Origin: Treponema sp.
GTDB lineage: Bacteria; Spirochaetota; Spirochaetia; Treponematales; Breznakiellaceae
Assembly: GCA_031283505.1 (NCBI GenBank)
Contig: JAITBO010000173.1
Location: forward strand, 1 to 35,327
Direction: 5' to 3'
DNA length: 35,327 nucleotides
The position numbers and the translations under genes are program-made. The notes beneath the pieces were generated by a model. That model ran no database searches. It was given only the letters and a program-made list of their open reading frames with translations, and was not told the origin of the DNA. This document shows, piece after piece, positions 14,222 through 23,413 of the stretch; the stretch's first letter is position 1, and the number at the start of each line of letters is the position of its first letter.

Positions 14222-14797
14222 TTAAATACCGGCGCTGCCGGTGGAAGAGTAGTTTTCGGGTAAATATTTGAACATTAAAACATACAACAAACTGGAAAGC
14301 CGGTTGAGGGCTTCCACAATATCGGGCCGGCGGGATTTTCCGGAATCGGCTTCGTCCCTGAACGCCGAAACCGCCGCCAGTTCTGTTTCCCTGGTGACGG
14401 TACGCAGGAGGTTCAGCCTGAGGCTCAGAGCGCCCATGGCATAATCCATGAGCAAATGCCTGTGGCCGAAGTATTTTTCAGGATGATGGGACCTTTCCCT
14501 CAGATCTCCAGAAGAAAAACCCAGAAGCCGGAATTCTCCTAGAGGAGTTCCCCGGTATTCGGCAGAAAGAAGGCCCCGCACGAATTCCAGAATCTCCTGA
14601 AGATCGTCCGGAAAAGCGTGGTTTTTCTTCTCCTCCCCCAGAACCTGGGCTTCCAGGATCATAGCGGTAAGTTTGTCCAGCTTGCCCCGAAACGCAATAA
14701 CAGGATTGTCCTTTTCGGTCAGTTGATTACCGTGAAGATGGGTCAGCGTCTCTGGTTTTACATCAAATTTTTCCCCGTTAAGGCCGTAATACGCCAT
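14222..14797 (-). CDS. EutT-like ATP:cob(I)alamin adenosyltransferase
   Basis: EutT enzymes convert cob(I)alamin to adenosylcobalamin. The 191-residue protein aligns by eye with the EutT core: KPETLTHLHGNQL (residues 14-26), a DLRERSHHPEKYFGHRHLL block (about 98-116), LNLLRTVTRETEL (128-140) and RPDIVEALNRLSSLLYVL (157-174). E. coli EutT is longer, and its N-terminal region with the HX11CCX2C metal site is absent here; the protein contains no Cys. It is therefore a short, Cys-less form. No ethanolamine genes are nearby. ATG 14797 has GGAG 7 bases upstream. It lies upstream of the flaB promoter and seems unrelated to flagella. Confidence 0.8.
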   Translation of the reverse strand: MAYYGLNGEKFDVKPETLTHLHGNQLTEKDNPVIAFRGKLDKLTAMILEAQVLGEEKKNHAFPDDLQEILEFVRGLLSAEYRGTPLGEFRLLGFSSGDLRERSHHPEKYFGHRHLLMDYAMGALSLRLNLLRTVTRETELAAVSAFRDEADSGKSRRPDIVEALNRLSSLLYVLMFKYLPENYSSTGSAGI

Positions 14798-14827
14798 AAG
14801 ATACTCCGGAACGGAAGATTAAAGTTG

Positions 14828-15318
14828 TGGACTTTACCCATTGGGTAGACATTATTAAGCGACTTGCCCACAGTTAAACACATCAGGGACAACATAGTCA
14901 AGCGCCGATGTATACGAATCCGGTTGTAATACGCCTCAATATATATGAACACCGATTGTCTTACTTCCCCACAGTATGTTTGCCGTCCATAGTTTCCAGT
15001 TCCCCTTACGGCTCATGCTCCGGCGAACCGACAGACACCGTTCCCCCCAGAGTTTCCCGAAAGGCTTTCGCGCAATACTGTACCCCTGGTCGGAATGGAA
15101 TATCAGGCCCTCCCGGTTGGCAAACGCCGTTTCCACGACCCCTAAATCCACGGCTATCTGGCGTACCGGCTTCTCATGCTTCTCTGCCAGCGCTACTGTC
15201 TCGACCTTGAATTTCTTCGGGTATACCCGCCGTTCTTTGTCTTTCGTTCCCATCTTTATCCTCTCCTTCGATTATGTCTTCCGCTTATTTTTATATCTAC
15301 CGGATGGGGTAAGGTCCA
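14828..15318 (-). mobile_element. Decayed IS3-family element with terminal inverted repeats
   Basis: The ends 14828-14840 (TGGACTTTACCCA) and 15318-15304 (TGGACCTTACCCCAT on the minus strand) are inverted copies with a mismatch and a one-base length difference. They bound remnants of a two-frame IS3-type transposase on the minus strand. At about 491 bp against the usual 1.2-1.5 kb, most of the element is gone. It sits exactly at the junction between the flagellar block and the str operon. No convincing target duplication is seen. Confidence 0.75.
14830..15253 (-). pseudogene. IS3-family transposase remnant (OrfA-OrfB, deleted and frameshifted)
   Basis: The first 40 residues (from MGTKDKERRVYPKKFKVETV) are the start of OrfA, the helix-turn-helix subunit. 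An internal deletion joins this directly to the catalytic integrase core of OrfB (GLIFHSDQGYSIARK, then SMSRKGN). The next expected segment is missing and the frame shifts. The OrfB C-terminus (VFIYIEAYYNRIRIHRRL) continues in another frame around 14890-14950. The catalytic triad cannot be complete, so it is inactive. Confidence 0.85.
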
Positions 15319-15398
15319 GTTAACGTGCACGTATTTGGGACAGTCTCGTATATATGCCGTATTTTTTTAAATTTCCCAAAAAAATTGCCACTTCCCTC

Positions 15399-15470
15399 TT
15401 GACCTTTTTTTTTCTTCTTGTTACCGTATATTCTCAAATATGAATTTTGGGGTATATACCCTTTAGGGAG
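15399..15470 (+). promoter_or_regulatory. rpsL upstream region: possible promoter and palindrome
   Basis: TTGACC (15399-15404) precedes a T9 run. TATATT (15427-15432) lies 22 bases downstream, too far for a normal sigma-70 pair, so the exact promoter is unsure. GGGTATATACCC (15450-15461) is a perfect 12-base palindrome in the leader, followed by the ribosome site AGGGAG 10 bases before the rpsL ATG. Confidence 0.35.
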
Positions 15471-15480
15471 TTTTTAGTAG

Positions 15481-15855
15481 ATGCCTACAATTAACCAGTT
15501 GGTTCGTTTCGGGCGGCAGCAGGTCAGCTCCAAAACGAAATCCCCGGCGCTTCAGCTTTGCCCTCAAAAAAGAGGGGTGTGTACTCGTGTAATGGTAACG
15601 ACGCCCAAAAAGCCTAATTCCGCGCAACGGAAAGTTGCCCGTGTGCGTCTTTCTCATGGAACCGAAGTAACTGCTTATATTCCGGGTGAAGGACATAATT
15701 TGCAGGAACATTCGGTAGTTCTGGTTCGGGGCGGTCGGGTTAAGGATCTTCCTGGGGTCCGGTATCATATCATTCGGGGCGCTAAAGATACTCTGGGTGT
15801 GGAAGATCGTAAGCGGGGCCGGTCTAAATACGGCGCCAAACGGCCTAAGGCGTAA
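15481..15855 (+). CDS. rpsL: 30S ribosomal protein S12
   Basis: S12 lies at the decoding centre and sets translational accuracy; it is the classic streptomycin-resistance target. The 124-residue sequence contains [29 protein letters not shown] and [17 protein letters not shown]. The lysines of the PKKPNS and GRVKDLPG loops, where resistance mutations occur, are wild type. The usual SALRK reads SAQRK here (Gln49). First gene of the cluster, 10 bases before rpsG. Confidence 0.98.
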   Translation: MPTINQLVRFGRQQVSSKTKSPALQLCPQKRGVCTRVMVTTPKKPNSAQRKVARVRLSHGTEVTAYIPGEGHNLQEHSVVLVRGGRVKDLPGVRYHIIRGAKDTLGVEDRKRGRSKYGAKRPKA

Positions 15856-15865
15856 GGATTAGAAA

Positions 15866-16336
15866 ATGGGACGGAAGAAAAAAACAGTGGATCGGGGTAT
15901 TTTGCCGGATCCCAAATATAACAGTGTAGTGGTTTCTAAATTTGTCAACCGGATGATGTGGGAAGGAAAGCGTTCCATTGCTCTGCGGATCGTTCATGGC
16001 GCCCTGGATGTTCTAAAGGAAAAATCCGACAAAGAGCCTCTGGAAGTGTTTCTCAAGGCGGTTGACAATATCAAGCCCGTTGTGGAGGTAAAATCCCGGC
16101 GGGTCGGCGGTGCTACCTATCAGGTGCCGATTGAAATTAGGGAATCCCGGCGGGAAGCCTTGGGTATGCGGTGGATTATCAAGGCCGCCAGGGCGCGTTC
16201 GGGCCGTGGTATGGGAGAGAGGCTTGCGGCGGAACTCCTGGATGCGTATAATAATACGGGTACGGCCTTTAAAAAGAAGGAAGAGACCCATAAAGCGGCG
16301 GAGGCTAACAAGGCTTTTGCCCATTACAAGTGGTAG
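15866..16336 (+). CDS. rpsG: 30S ribosomal protein S7
   Basis: S7 nucleates assembly of the 30S head by binding 16S rRNA. The 156-residue sequence has family blocks [40 protein letters not shown] and AFAHYKW at the end. In most bacteria fusA follows; here the next gene is tuf after 407 bases, so fusA has been lost from or never joined this cluster. Confidence 0.98.
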   Translation: MGRKKKTVDRGILPDPKYNSVVVSKFVNRMMWEGKRSIALRIVHGALDVLKEKSDKEPLEVFLKAVDNIKPVVEVKSRRVGGATYQVPIEIRESRREALGMRWIIKAARARSGRGMGERLAAELLDAYNNTGTAFKKKEETHKAAEANKAFAHYKW

Positions 16337-16743
16337 GCTGGAATAAAAGCCCGGAACCCTTTCGGATGGAAGGCGGGTGTATCGGTATTTGAAAGTTTAG
16401 CCGGTGGAAAACACTGGCACTCCAAACCGATCATCGGGGGATGAAAGCGGCGGTTGACCGGTGCGTTTTCATTGAGAGAGATGAGAGAGGTGGAACAGGT
16501 TTTTAGGTGTGGCAATCGGCGGCGTGGTTGCCGAAAGGCCCTGTAAGGGTTTTGTTTTTGCCGCCCTTTGTTTTGTTCCCTCCACTATTCTCATCTTAAT
16601 TTTGGAACCTTTTTAGTCCCCTTTAGGTGGGGGATGGTTATTATGTGTATAGCGCGTTGCGTTACACATGGACTGGTTATATTGCGTCGAATGGCGCATA
16701 GTTATTATGAATAAAGAGTGCCTAAGAATGTTAGGAGGACGGT
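16337..16743 (+). promoter_or_regulatory. 407-base structured leader upstream of tuf
   Basis: No gene seen. AGATGAGA (16479-16486) can pair with TCTCATCT (16589-16596) and neighbouring bases extend this (GTGG/CCAC). GGCGGC near 16520 can pair with GCCGCC at 16560. ATGTGTA and TACACAT near 16645-16670 form another stem. TATATT (16678-16683) with TTGCGT (16657-16662, spacer 15) is a weak promoter candidate. The tuf ribosome site is AGGAGG at 16734-16739. This could be a readthrough-controlled or separately promoted start for tuf-S10. Confidence 0.4.
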
Positions 16744-17943
16744 ATGGCAAAAGACAAGTTCAACAGAACTAAAATCCACATGAATGTCGGAACCATAGGT
16801 CACGTTGACCATGGAAAAACCACGCTTTCGGCGGCTATCACCATGTACTGCGGTAAGCACTATGGCGATAAAATTATGAAGTTCGATGATATTGATAACG
16901 CTCCGGAAGAAAAAGCCCGTGGTATCACTATCAATACCCGGCATTTGGAGTATCAGTCAGATAAGCGGCATTACGCTCATATCGACTGTCCCGGACACGC
17001 CGACTATATTAAAAATATGATTACCGGCGCCGCCCAGATGGACGGGGCTATCTTGGTCGTTTCCGCTCCGGATTCGGTCATGCCCCAGACGCGGGAGCAT
17101 ATCATTCTGGCCCGCCAGGTCGGTGTTCCCAGTATCATTGTCTTTCTGAACAAAGTAGACTTGGTAGACGATCCTGAACTTTTGGAACTGGTCGTAGAAG
17201 AGATTCGGGATGTTCTCAGGGCTAACGGGTTCCTCGGCGATGAAATTCCCATCATTCAGGGTTCCGCTTTTAAGGCCATGGAATCCCTCAATGGCGGTGT
17301 GGAAAACGATGACACTAAGTGCATTCAGGAACTGCTGGACGCCATGGACGGTTACTTCCCCGATCCGGTGCGTGACAGCGACAAGCCCTTCCTTATGCCT
17401 ATAGAAGACGTGTTCACTATTCCTGGCCGCGGTACGGTTGTTACCGGCAAGGTGGACCGGGGTGTACTTAAACTGAACGAAGAAATCGAAATTATCGGTA
17501 TCAGGCCCACCAAAAAGACTGTTGTAACAGGCATAGAAATGTTTAATAAGCTTCTGGAAGAAGCCCAGGCTGGTGATAACGTCGGTACTCTGTTGCGGGG
17601 TATTGACAAGAAGGAAGTCGAGCGCGGACAGGTTTTGGCCAAGCCTGGTACCATCACCCCTCACAGTAAATTTAAGGGGCAGATTTACTGTCTTTCCAAG
17701 GAAGAAGGCGGACGGCACAGCCCCTTCTTTACCGGTTACCGTCCTCAGTTCTATTTCCGTACCACCGACATTACCGGTACGGTCAAGCTTCCCGATGGCA
17801 AGGAAATGGTTATGCCCGGCGACAACACCGAAATTATCGGTGAACTGATTCACCCAATCGCCATGGAGAAAGGGCTTCGTTTTGCTATCCGCGAAGGCGG
17901 CAAGACCGTCGCTTCCGGCCAGGTTACCGAAGTCATCGAGTAA
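16744..17943 (+). CDS. tuf: Elongation factor Tu
   Basis: EF-Tu is the GTPase that delivers aminoacyl-tRNA to the ribosome. At 399 residues it has all G motifs: GHVDHGKT (19-26), [19 protein letters not shown] and GSAFKAME. Domains 2 and 3 follow, with [17 protein letters not shown] and the C-terminal [15 protein letters not shown] in place of the common DYVKNM is a mild variant. It directly precedes rpsJ, so EF-Tu and the S10 operon may be co-transcribed. Only one tuf copy is in the window. Confidence 0.99.
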   Translation: MAKDKFNRTKIHMNVGTIGHVDHGKTTLSAAITMYCGKHYGDKIMKFDDIDNAPEEKARGITINTRHLEYQSDKRHYAHIDCPGHADYIKNMITGAAQMDGAILVVSAPDSVMPQTREHIILARQVGVPSIIVFLNKVDLVDDPELLELVVEEIRDVLRANGFLGDEIPIIQGSAFKAMESLNGGVENDDTKCIQELLDAMDGYFPDPVRDSDKPFLMPIEDVFTIPGRGTVVTGKVDRGVLKLNEEIEIIGIRPTKKTVVTGIEMFNKLLEEAQAGDNVGTLLRGIDKKEVERGQVLAKPGTITPHSKFKGQIYCLSKEEGGRHSPFFTGYRPQFYFRTTDITGTVKLPDGKEMVMPGDNTEIIGELIHPIAMEKGLRFAIREGGKTVASGQVTEVIE

Positions 17944-17989
17944 TTTCTGTTTATATAGAGTGGTTTGTTTTCGGTCCTGCCGGAAATAA

Positions 17990-18020
17990 GCCGCCGGGTT
18001 TTTCGCTTTGCTGCGGCGGC
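17990..18020 (+). promoter_or_regulatory. Hairpin between tuf and rpsJ
   Basis: GCCGCCG (17990-17996) pairs with CGGCGGC (18014-18020) around a 17-base loop, about 30 bases before the rpsJ ATG. In E. coli, L4 represses its own operon through the S10 leader. This hairpin is the best local candidate for an equivalent element, but no L4-specific signature is visible. Confidence 0.35.
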
Positions 18021-18051
18021 GTTGCGGGCAAAAATCACTTCTGGAGGAATA

Positions 18052-18360
18052 ATGGCTAAGGAGCGAATTCGCGTGCGGTTACGCGGTTTTGATGTGGAAT
18101 TGGTAGACCAGAGCGCGAAATCCATCGTTCAGACGGTTCAGAAAGCGGGGGCTAAGGTTACCGGCCCTATTCCCCTGCCGACCCGTTTCAATAAAATTAC
18201 GGTACTTCGTTCACCCCATGTGAATAAGAAGTCTCGTGAGCAGTTTGAGATGCGGACCCACAAGCGGCTGATCGATATTATCAGCCCTTCTGCGGAAGTA
18301 ATGGATTCCCTCATGAAGCTTGAATTACCCGCCGGTGTGGATGTTGAGATAAAACAATAA
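18052..18360 (+). CDS. rpsJ: 30S ribosomal protein S10
   Basis: S10 belongs to the 30S head and doubles as NusE in antitermination complexes. The 102-residue product starts [20 protein letters not shown] and contains GPIPLPTRF and [20 protein letters not shown] use ATG 18052 because CTGGAGG lies just upstream and homologues begin here; the open frame extends 29 codons further into non-coding leader. Confidence 0.98.
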   Translation: MAKERIRVRLRGFDVELVDQSAKSIVQTVQKAGAKVTGPIPLPTRFNKITVLRSPHVNKKSREQFEMRTHKRLIDIISPSAEVMDSLMKLELPAGVDVEIKQ

Positions 18361-18390
18361 ACCGTTATAGGTTTGTTGGTATTCCGGCAG

Positions 18391-18433
18391 ACGGTCCTGG
18401 AACCGCGGCTTGGGGATGAAACCCTGGGACCGT
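18391..18433 (+). promoter_or_regulatory. Hairpin between rpsJ and rplC
   Basis: ACGGTCC (18391-18397) pairs with GGACCGT (18427-18433), with weaker TGG/CCC pairing inside. It stands about 30 bases before the rplC ATG. No T run follows, so a translational or RNA-stability role is more likely than termination. Confidence 0.35.
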
Positions 18434-18463
18434 AAGGATAACGTGCCTTATTATGGAGAAGTC

Positions 18464-19084
18464 ATGTTAGGTCTTTTGGCCAAGAAAGTTGGTATGACGC
18501 AGATTTTTGACGACAATGGGAATCTGGTTCCGGTATCGGTGATCCGTATTGATCCGAATGTCGTCATCGCCCGGAAAACCCCCGAAAAAGACGGTTATTC
18601 CGCCGTGGTTGTGGGGGTTGATGAGTTAAAGCCGGGCAGGGCGACTAAGCCCTATACCGGACAGTTCCCGGAAAATATCACCCCTAAGAAGCGGATTAAA
18701 GAATTTCGGGATTTTGAAAAAGAGTGTGCCGTTGGTGATTCCCTTGGAGCGGATCTTTTTGAGGGAATCCGGTATGTGGATGTTACCGGAATCTCCAAGG
18801 GAAAAGGTTTCCAAGGCGTTGTAAAGCGGTGGGGTTTCGGTGGTGGACGACGTACCCACGGTTCCAAATTCCACCGGGAACCCGGTTCTACCGGTCAGTC
18901 AACTTATCCGGGCCGTACTTTTAAGAACGTTAAGTTGCCCGGACGTATGGGTCGGGAGAAAACCACGGTTCTCAGTTTGAGAGTTGTTAAATTGGATACA
19001 GAAAAACAGCTTATCATAGTCTGCGGTGCGGTCCCCGGAATTAACCAGGGGACTGTGGTGGTTAGGGCCGCAGTAAAGAAGTAG
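18464..19084 (+). CDS. rplC: 50S ribosomal protein L3
   Basis: L3 is an early-assembly protein near the peptidyl transferase centre. At 206 residues, it starts MLGLLAKKVGMTQIFDDNG and carries the long central loop (KGFQGVVKRWGFGGGRRTHG) that reaches into 23S rRNA. ATG 18464 has GGAG 5 bases upstream. An 18-codon upstream extension of the frame lacks homology to L3 and is excluded. Confidence 0.98.
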   Translation: MLGLLAKKVGMTQIFDDNGNLVPVSVIRIDPNVVIARKTPEKDGYSAVVVGVDELKPGRATKPYTGQFPENITPKKRIKEFRDFEKECAVGDSLGADLFEGIRYVDVTGISKGKGFQGVVKRWGFGGGRRTHGSKFHREPGSTGQSTYPGRTFKNVKLPGRMGREKTTVLSLRVVKLDTEKQLIIVCGAVPGINQGTVVVRAAVKK

Positions 19085-19115
19085 GGCGCTTGGCGCTTAA
19101 GAAACGGGGAATGTA

Positions 19116-19778
19116 ATGAATCGGACAGTGTATTCCATCGACGGCAAGGAATTGAGAAGTATAGAACTGGATGACGCCGTATTTGGGCTTCCGGTGAACG
19201 AGGATGTCATCTGGTATGCTATTCAGAATGAGCTTGCCAACAAACGCTTGGGAACCGCCAGTACCCGGGATCGGGGTGAAGTCCACGGTTCCAATGCCAA
19301 GCCATATAAGCAGAAAGGAACCGGACGGGCCCGCCGGGGGGACAAAAAATCTCCCATTATGGTCGGCGGTGGTACTATATTCGGCCCCAAGCCGCGGGAT
19401 TTTTCCTATTCAATTCCGAAAAAAGCAAAGCGGCTTGCTCTCAAGACCATCCTGAGCTTAAAGGCTCAAAGCGATACCCTAAAAATCGTAGAAGATTTTT
19501 CGGTAGAATCCGGAAAGACCAGGGACCTGGCGGGGATTCTGAAAAATTTCGGCGCCGGTGAACGGACGGTCATCATTCTCAAGGATAATGACGCCCTGGT
19601 GAAGCGGGCGGGGGCCAACATCCCCTGGTTGAGTTTTCTTTCCTATAACCGGCTGAGGGCTCACGATCTTTTCTATGGCCGTCGTGTCATTATGCTGGAA
19701 ACCGCCGTTAAGAATTTGAACGCCTTTTACGGCGTAGTGGAAACGTCGGCGGATGTGAATGAGGAGGCCGGTGAATGA
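19116..19778 (+). CDS. rplD: 50S ribosomal protein L4
   Basis: L4 lines the exit tunnel and in enteric bacteria represses its own S10 operon. The 220-residue protein contains the tunnel-loop signature [22 protein letters not shown]. The stop overlaps the rplW ATG by four bases (ATGA), giving coupled translation. Confidence 0.98.
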   Translation: MNRTVYSIDGKELRSIELDDAVFGLPVNEDVIWYAIQNELANKRLGTASTRDRGEVHGSNAKPYKQKGTGRARRGDKKSPIMVGGGTIFGPKPRDFSYSIPKKAKRLALKTILSLKAQSDTLKIVEDFSVESGKTRDLAGILKNFGAGERTVIILKDNDALVKRAGANIPWLSFLSYNRLRAHDLFYGRRVIMLETAVKNLNAFYGVVETSADVNEEAGE

Positions 19779-20062
19779 TCGTCTATGAAAAGGTTCTGAT
19801 AGAACCGGTATTGTCGGAAAAAGCTAACACCATGCGGGAAGAAGGAAAGTACGTGTTTAAAGTTGATCCTTCCGCAACGAAGATCCAAATTAAGGAAGCC
19901 GTTCGCCGGCTTTTCAACGTCCATCCAATCTCCTGTACCGTTATGGTGGTCGGGGGGAAGCCCAAGCGGCAGCGGTACAAGGCGGGTTATACTTCATCCT
20001 GGAAAAAGGCCATAGTTCGCCTTCCCAAGGATGAAAAGATAGCCCTCTTTGAGGGAGTGTAA
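19775..20062 (+). CDS. rplW: 50S ribosomal protein L23
   Basis: L23 sits at the tunnel exit and docks trigger factor and SRP. The 95-residue protein contains PVLSEKANTMREEGKYVFKV, TKIQIKEAVRRLFNV and GYTSSWKKAIVRL. It overlaps rplD and is followed 9 bases later by rplB. Confidence 0.97.
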   Translation: MIVYEKVLIEPVLSEKANTMREEGKYVFKVDPSATKIQIKEAVRRLFNVHPISCTVMVVGGKPKRQRYKAGYTSSWKKAIVRLPKDEKIALFEGV

Positions 20063-20071
20063 GGGAAGATT

Positions 20072-20902
20072 ATGGGTATCAAGACGTATAAACCGATCAC
20101 CGCCGGTATGCGGCAGTGGATAAGCCTGGATTACTCTGAATTAACGAAAAATGTGAAGCCTGAGAAGTCTCTTACCCAGGGGAGAAAGGAGCGGGCAGGC
20201 CGGGATTCTAATGGCCGTATCAGCGTTCGTCACAAAGGCGGAGGCCATAAGCGGCTTTATCGTATTATTGATTTTAAACGTGATAAAATAGGCGTCCCCG
20301 GTAAGGTGGCGACTATTGAATACGACCCCAACCGGAGTTCCAACATTGCTCTTGTCAAATATGTCGATGGGGACAAACGGTATATCCTTGCTCCCAAGGG
20401 TTTAAAACCGGGTACGGTAATCATGAGCGGTCCTGACGCCCCTATTGAAACGGGGAACGCTCTGCCGCTTGAGAACATCCCTCTGGGTTTTACGGTTCAT
20501 AACGTGGAGTTGACCCTTGGCCGGGGCGGCCAAATCGTCCGTTCCGCCGGTACCGGCGCCCTGATAGCCGCCAAAGAAGGGGATTATGTTACCCTCAAAC
20601 TGCCTTCCGGTGAAATGCGGATGATCTTCAAGAAGTGTTGCGCCACTATAGGGACAGTGGGGAACGAAGATCACATGAATACCCAGCTTGGAAAAGCCGG
20701 TCGTAAGCGGTGGCTTGGCGTTCGTCCCACTGTCCGCGGTATGGCCATGAACCCGGTTGACCACCCTCATGGGGGCGGTGAAGGGAAGAATAAGGGTATA
20801 CATCCGGTTACCCCCTGGGGTCAGCCAACCAAGGGGTACAAGACCCGGAACAAGCATAAGCCTTCATCCCGGTTTATCGTAAGCCGGGGCAAGAAAAAGT
20901 AG
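20072..20902 (+). CDS. rplB: 50S ribosomal protein L2
   Basis: L2 is essential for subunit association and peptidyl transfer. The 276-residue sequence has the full family pattern, including [20 protein letters not shown], and the conserved [16 protein letters not shown] loop holding the His implicated in peptidyl transferase function. The length is standard. Confidence 0.99.
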   Translation: MGIKTYKPITAGMRQWISLDYSELTKNVKPEKSLTQGRKERAGRDSNGRISVRHKGGGHKRLYRIIDFKRDKIGVPGKVATIEYDPNRSSNIALVKYVDGDKRYILAPKGLKPGTVIMSGPDAPIETGNALPLENIPLGFTVHNVELTLGRGGQIVRSAGTGALIAAKEGDYVTLKLPSGEMRMIFKKCCATIGTVGNEDHMNTQLGKAGRKRWLGVRPTVRGMAMNPVDHPHGGGEGKNKGIHPVTPWGQPTKGYKTRNKHKPSSRFIVSRGKKK

Positions 20903-20911
20903 GAGCGCAGG

Positions 20912-21193
20912 GTGTCAAGATCCATTAAGAAAGGGCCTTTTATAGAAAAGAGCCTCTACAAGAAAGTGCTGGAGATGAGTAAGGCCGGAGACCGGCGTAT
21001 GATCAAGACTTATTCCCGGTGTTCTACCATAATTCCGGAAATGGTCGGCGGAACGATTTCTGTTTATAACGGCAAGACATGGATACCGGTGTATATCACC
21101 GAAAATCTGGTCGGGCATAAACTGGGCGAATTCGCGCCTACCCGGATTTTCCGGGGTCACGCGGGTTCCGACAAGAAGGCGGGAAAGGGTTAA
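20912..21193 (+). CDS. rpsS: 30S ribosomal protein S19
   Basis: S19 binds with S13 at the top of the 30S head. The 93-residue protein begins [14 protein letters not shown] after the initiator and includes [15 protein letters not shown] and [15 protein letters not shown]. The start is GTG 20912 with AGGAGCGCAGG upstream; no nearby ATG fits the family start. Confidence 0.98.
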   Translation: MSRSIKKGPFIEKSLYKKVLEMSKAGDRRMIKTYSRCSTIIPEMVGGTISVYNGKTWIPVYITENLVGHKLGEFAPTRIFRGHAGSDKKAGKG

Positions 21194-21196
21194 GTT

Positions 21197-21601
21197 ATGG
21201 CTACGGAAAAAAAGAAAGATGGTTACCGGGCGGTAACGAAATACCTTATCGCTTCTCCCTTTAAGATTCGGCCTGTGGCGAAGCTTATACGCCGGAAGCC
21301 TTATCCGGAAGCTATGTCCCTTCTGGAGAATATGCCTCATCGTGGCGCCCGTATCCTTAAGAAGACGGTTAAGTCCGCTGCGTCCAACGCGTTCAATGTC
21401 AACAAGCAGTTGAATGAGGATATGTTGTACGTCAAGGAAGTGTTGATTGATGAGGGTCCCCGGATGAAGCGGGTGTGGTTCCGGGCACGGGGCCGGGCGG
21501 ATATGCTTCTGAAGCGTTTATGTCATGTTACCGTGGTGATTGATGAAACCAGTAAAGTCAAAACTGCCGAAAAAAATACAAAGGCAAAGGTAGGGGAATA
21601 A
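21197..21601 (+). CDS. rplV: 50S ribosomal protein L22
   Basis: L22 reaches into the exit tunnel opposite L4; changes in its loop give macrolide resistance. The 134-residue product includes [32 protein letters not shown] sequence (here [18 protein letters not shown]) and a tunnel loop [17 protein letters not shown]. The stop is immediately followed by the rpsC start. Confidence 0.97.
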   Translation: MATEKKKDGYRAVTKYLIASPFKIRPVAKLIRRKPYPEAMSLLENMPHRGARILKKTVKSAASNAFNVNKQLNEDMLYVKEVLIDEGPRMKRVWFRARGRADMLLKRLCHVTVVIDETSKVKTAEKNTKAKVGE

Positions 21602-21602
21602 G

Positions 21603-22331
21603 GTGGGACAAAAGGTTAATCCAATCGGATTACGGATAGGTATTAATAAAACCTGGGCTTCCCGGTGGTATGTAGACCCTAAGGAATATGCCAATACCTT
21701 GCATGAGGATCTTAAACTCAGAAAGATTATTATGAATATGCCTGAAACCAAGGGCGCGGATATTGCGGAGATGGAAATTATCCGGCATCCCCAGCGGATT
21801 ACTATTGTTATCCATACCGCCCGGCCGGGTGTTATCATTGGCACTAAAGGCGCAAACATCGAAAAGATAGGTCAGGAACTTCAGAAGTATGTTACCAGGA
21901 AGATTCAGATCAAGATAAAAGAAGTCCGGAATGCGGACAATAATGCCCAAATAATAGCCCAGAATATTTCCCGCCAGCTTTTGGCCAGGGGTTCTTTTCG
22001 CCGGACCATGAAGCAGGCGATCGCCAATGCCATCAAGAAGGGCAACGCCCAGGGCGTCAAGGTCAGGCTTTCGGGACGACTTGGCGGCGCCGAGATGTCT
22101 CGTACCGAAGAAGCAAAAGAAGGCCGCATTCCCCTTCATACCTTGCGGGCGGATATAGATTACGGTTTTGCCGAAGCCCAAACAACGTTTGGTGTTATCG
22201 GCGTCAAGGTGTGGGTTTATAACGGGATGAAATACGGTAAGGAACAGAAAGAAGACGCCGGAGCTTTGGTGAGGAAGCGGCGTGGTGACCGGGAACACGG
22301 CGAGCGTGAACGTGTTCCGGCGAGGAGTTAA
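21603..22331 (+). CDS. rpsC: 30S ribosomal protein S3
   Basis: S3 lines the mRNA entry channel. The 242-residue protein starts (GTG) [20 protein letters not shown] and has a KH domain with [14 protein letters not shown], then the C-terminal domain with [20 protein letters not shown]. It is one base from the rplV stop; the start codon lies within AAGGTG, so coupling is likely. Confidence 0.98.
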   Translation: MGQKVNPIGLRIGINKTWASRWYVDPKEYANTLHEDLKLRKIIMNMPETKGADIAEMEIIRHPQRITIVIHTARPGVIIGTKGANIEKIGQELQKYVTRKIQIKIKEVRNADNNAQIIAQNISRQLLARGSFRRTMKQAIANAIKKGNAQGVKVRLSGRLGGAEMSRTEEAKEGRIPLHTLRADIDYGFAEAQTTFGVIGVKVWVYNGMKYGKEQKEDAGALVRKRRGDREHGERERVPARS

Positions 22332-22334
22332 GGT

Positions 22335-22760
22335 ATGTTAAGTCCAAAGCGAGTTAAACACCGGAAGGTACAGCGCGGTAATATGCCTGGGGATGCGACC
22401 CGGGGGAATACCGTTGTTTTTGGAGATTACGGGCTGGTTGCTCTGGATCGTATGTGGATTACGAATCGGCAGATTGAGGCCGCCCGTATTGCCATGAACC
22501 GGCATATCAAGCGCGGCGGGAAGCTGTGGATACGTATTTTCCCGGATAAGCCGTATTCCAAGAAGCCCGCTGAAACCCGTATGGGTAAAGGAAAGGGCGC
22601 TCCCGAATACTGGGTTGCCGTGGTAAAGCCTGGGACCGTTATGTTTGAACTTGGCGGTATAGACAAAGCCTTGGCCGAAGAAGCCATGATTTTAGCGGGG
22701 GCTAAACTTCCCATTAAGACCAGGTTTGTATCCCGCTCGGATTTTGAGTTGGGTAAGTAG
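22335..22760 (+). CDS. rplP: 50S ribosomal protein L16
   Basis: L16 positions tRNA in the A and P sites of the 50S. The 141-residue sequence includes [15 protein letters not shown], the [19 protein letters not shown] motif (RMGxGKG) and the C-terminal [10 protein letters not shown]. Standard length; follows rpsC by 3 bases. Confidence 0.98.
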   Translation: MLSPKRVKHRKVQRGNMPGDATRGNTVVFGDYGLVALDRMWITNRQIEAARIAMNRHIKRGGKLWIRIFPDKPYSKKPAETRMGKGKGAPEYWVAVVKPGTVMFELGGIDKALAEEAMILAGAKLPIKTRFVSRSDFELGK

Positions 22761-22779
22761 GAGAACTAAGGAAGCGTCT

Positions 22780-23031
22780 ATGAAAAATTCTTTTAAGAAT
22801 ATGACTCTGCCGGAGTTGAAGGTTAAGCGGGATGAGATGCACAGGAAGTACATGGAATTTCGGTTCCAGATGGTGATTGGGCACGTGGAGAATCCGCTTC
22901 AAAAGCGCGTTATGCGCCGGCAGATTGCTCGGCTTAATACGCTCATCGGCGCCCAGGAAAAGGCGCAGGCGCAGGAGATACTGAAGCGGAAGGCGGCTGA
23001 AAGTGATCAAAGACCGGACGTGAAGGCCTAA
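22780..23031 (+). CDS. rpmC: 50S ribosomal protein L29
   Basis: L29 is a small helical-hairpin protein at the tunnel exit. The 83-residue product has LPELKVKRDEMHRKYMEFRF and QKRVMRRQIARLNTLI. I use ATG 22780, with GGAAG upstream; the open frame extends 18 codons back into the rplP end. A charged C-terminal tail (from about residue 65) exceeds the usual 63-70 residue length. Confidence 0.95.
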   Translation: MKNSFKNMTLPELKVKRDEMHRKYMEFRFQMVIGHVENPLQKRVMRRQIARLNTLIGAQEKAQAQEILKRKAAESDQRPDVKA

Positions 23032-23043
23032 CGAGGAGTTTGT

Positions 23044-23352
23044 ATGGGAGAGGAAGCGGTGAATAACGAAGTTATTCAGAATGATCAAACCGTTCAGGTT
23101 AAGGCGAAAGGGAAAAAAGAGTTCGTAGGCGTTGTGAAAGGCGACAAGATGGATAAGACTATTGTGGTATCCGTAGAGACTACGACTTTGCATCCCCTGT
23201 ATAAGAAGTATGTAAAGAGGGTCAAAAAACTTAAGGCCCATGATGAGACTAACGACGCCAAAACCGGCGACCGGGTTCGTGTCGTGGAATGTCGTCCTAT
23301 CAGCAAGGAAAAGTGCTGGAAACTTGCGGCAGTTGTCGAACGCGCGCGATAG
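23044..23352 (+). CDS. rpsQ: 30S ribosomal protein S17
   Basis: S17 is an OB-fold 16S rRNA binder. The core spans FVGVVKGDKMDKTIVVSVE, HPLYKKYVKRVKKLKAHDE and GDRVRVVECRPISKEKCWKL. About 20 acidic and polar residues precede the core, making it 102 residues rather than about 85. An internal GTG 23059 is possible, but ATG 23044 has AGGAG and is preferred. Confidence 0.97.
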   Translation: MGEEAVNNEVIQNDQTVQVKAKGKKEFVGVVKGDKMDKTIVVSVETTTLHPLYKKYVKRVKKLKAHDETNDAKTGDRVRVVECRPISKEKCWKLAAVVERAR

Positions 23353-23413
23353 TTGCGTACGCAGGAGCGCTTGACCGTGTTGACGGCGGAGCGCGTTCAA
23401 CAAGGAGAGTATG

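Noticed and set aside
18410..18463. Extended L3 start at 18410
   Set aside because: The extra 18 codons cross a hairpin and do not resemble L3; MLGLLAKKVGMTQIF is the conserved start.
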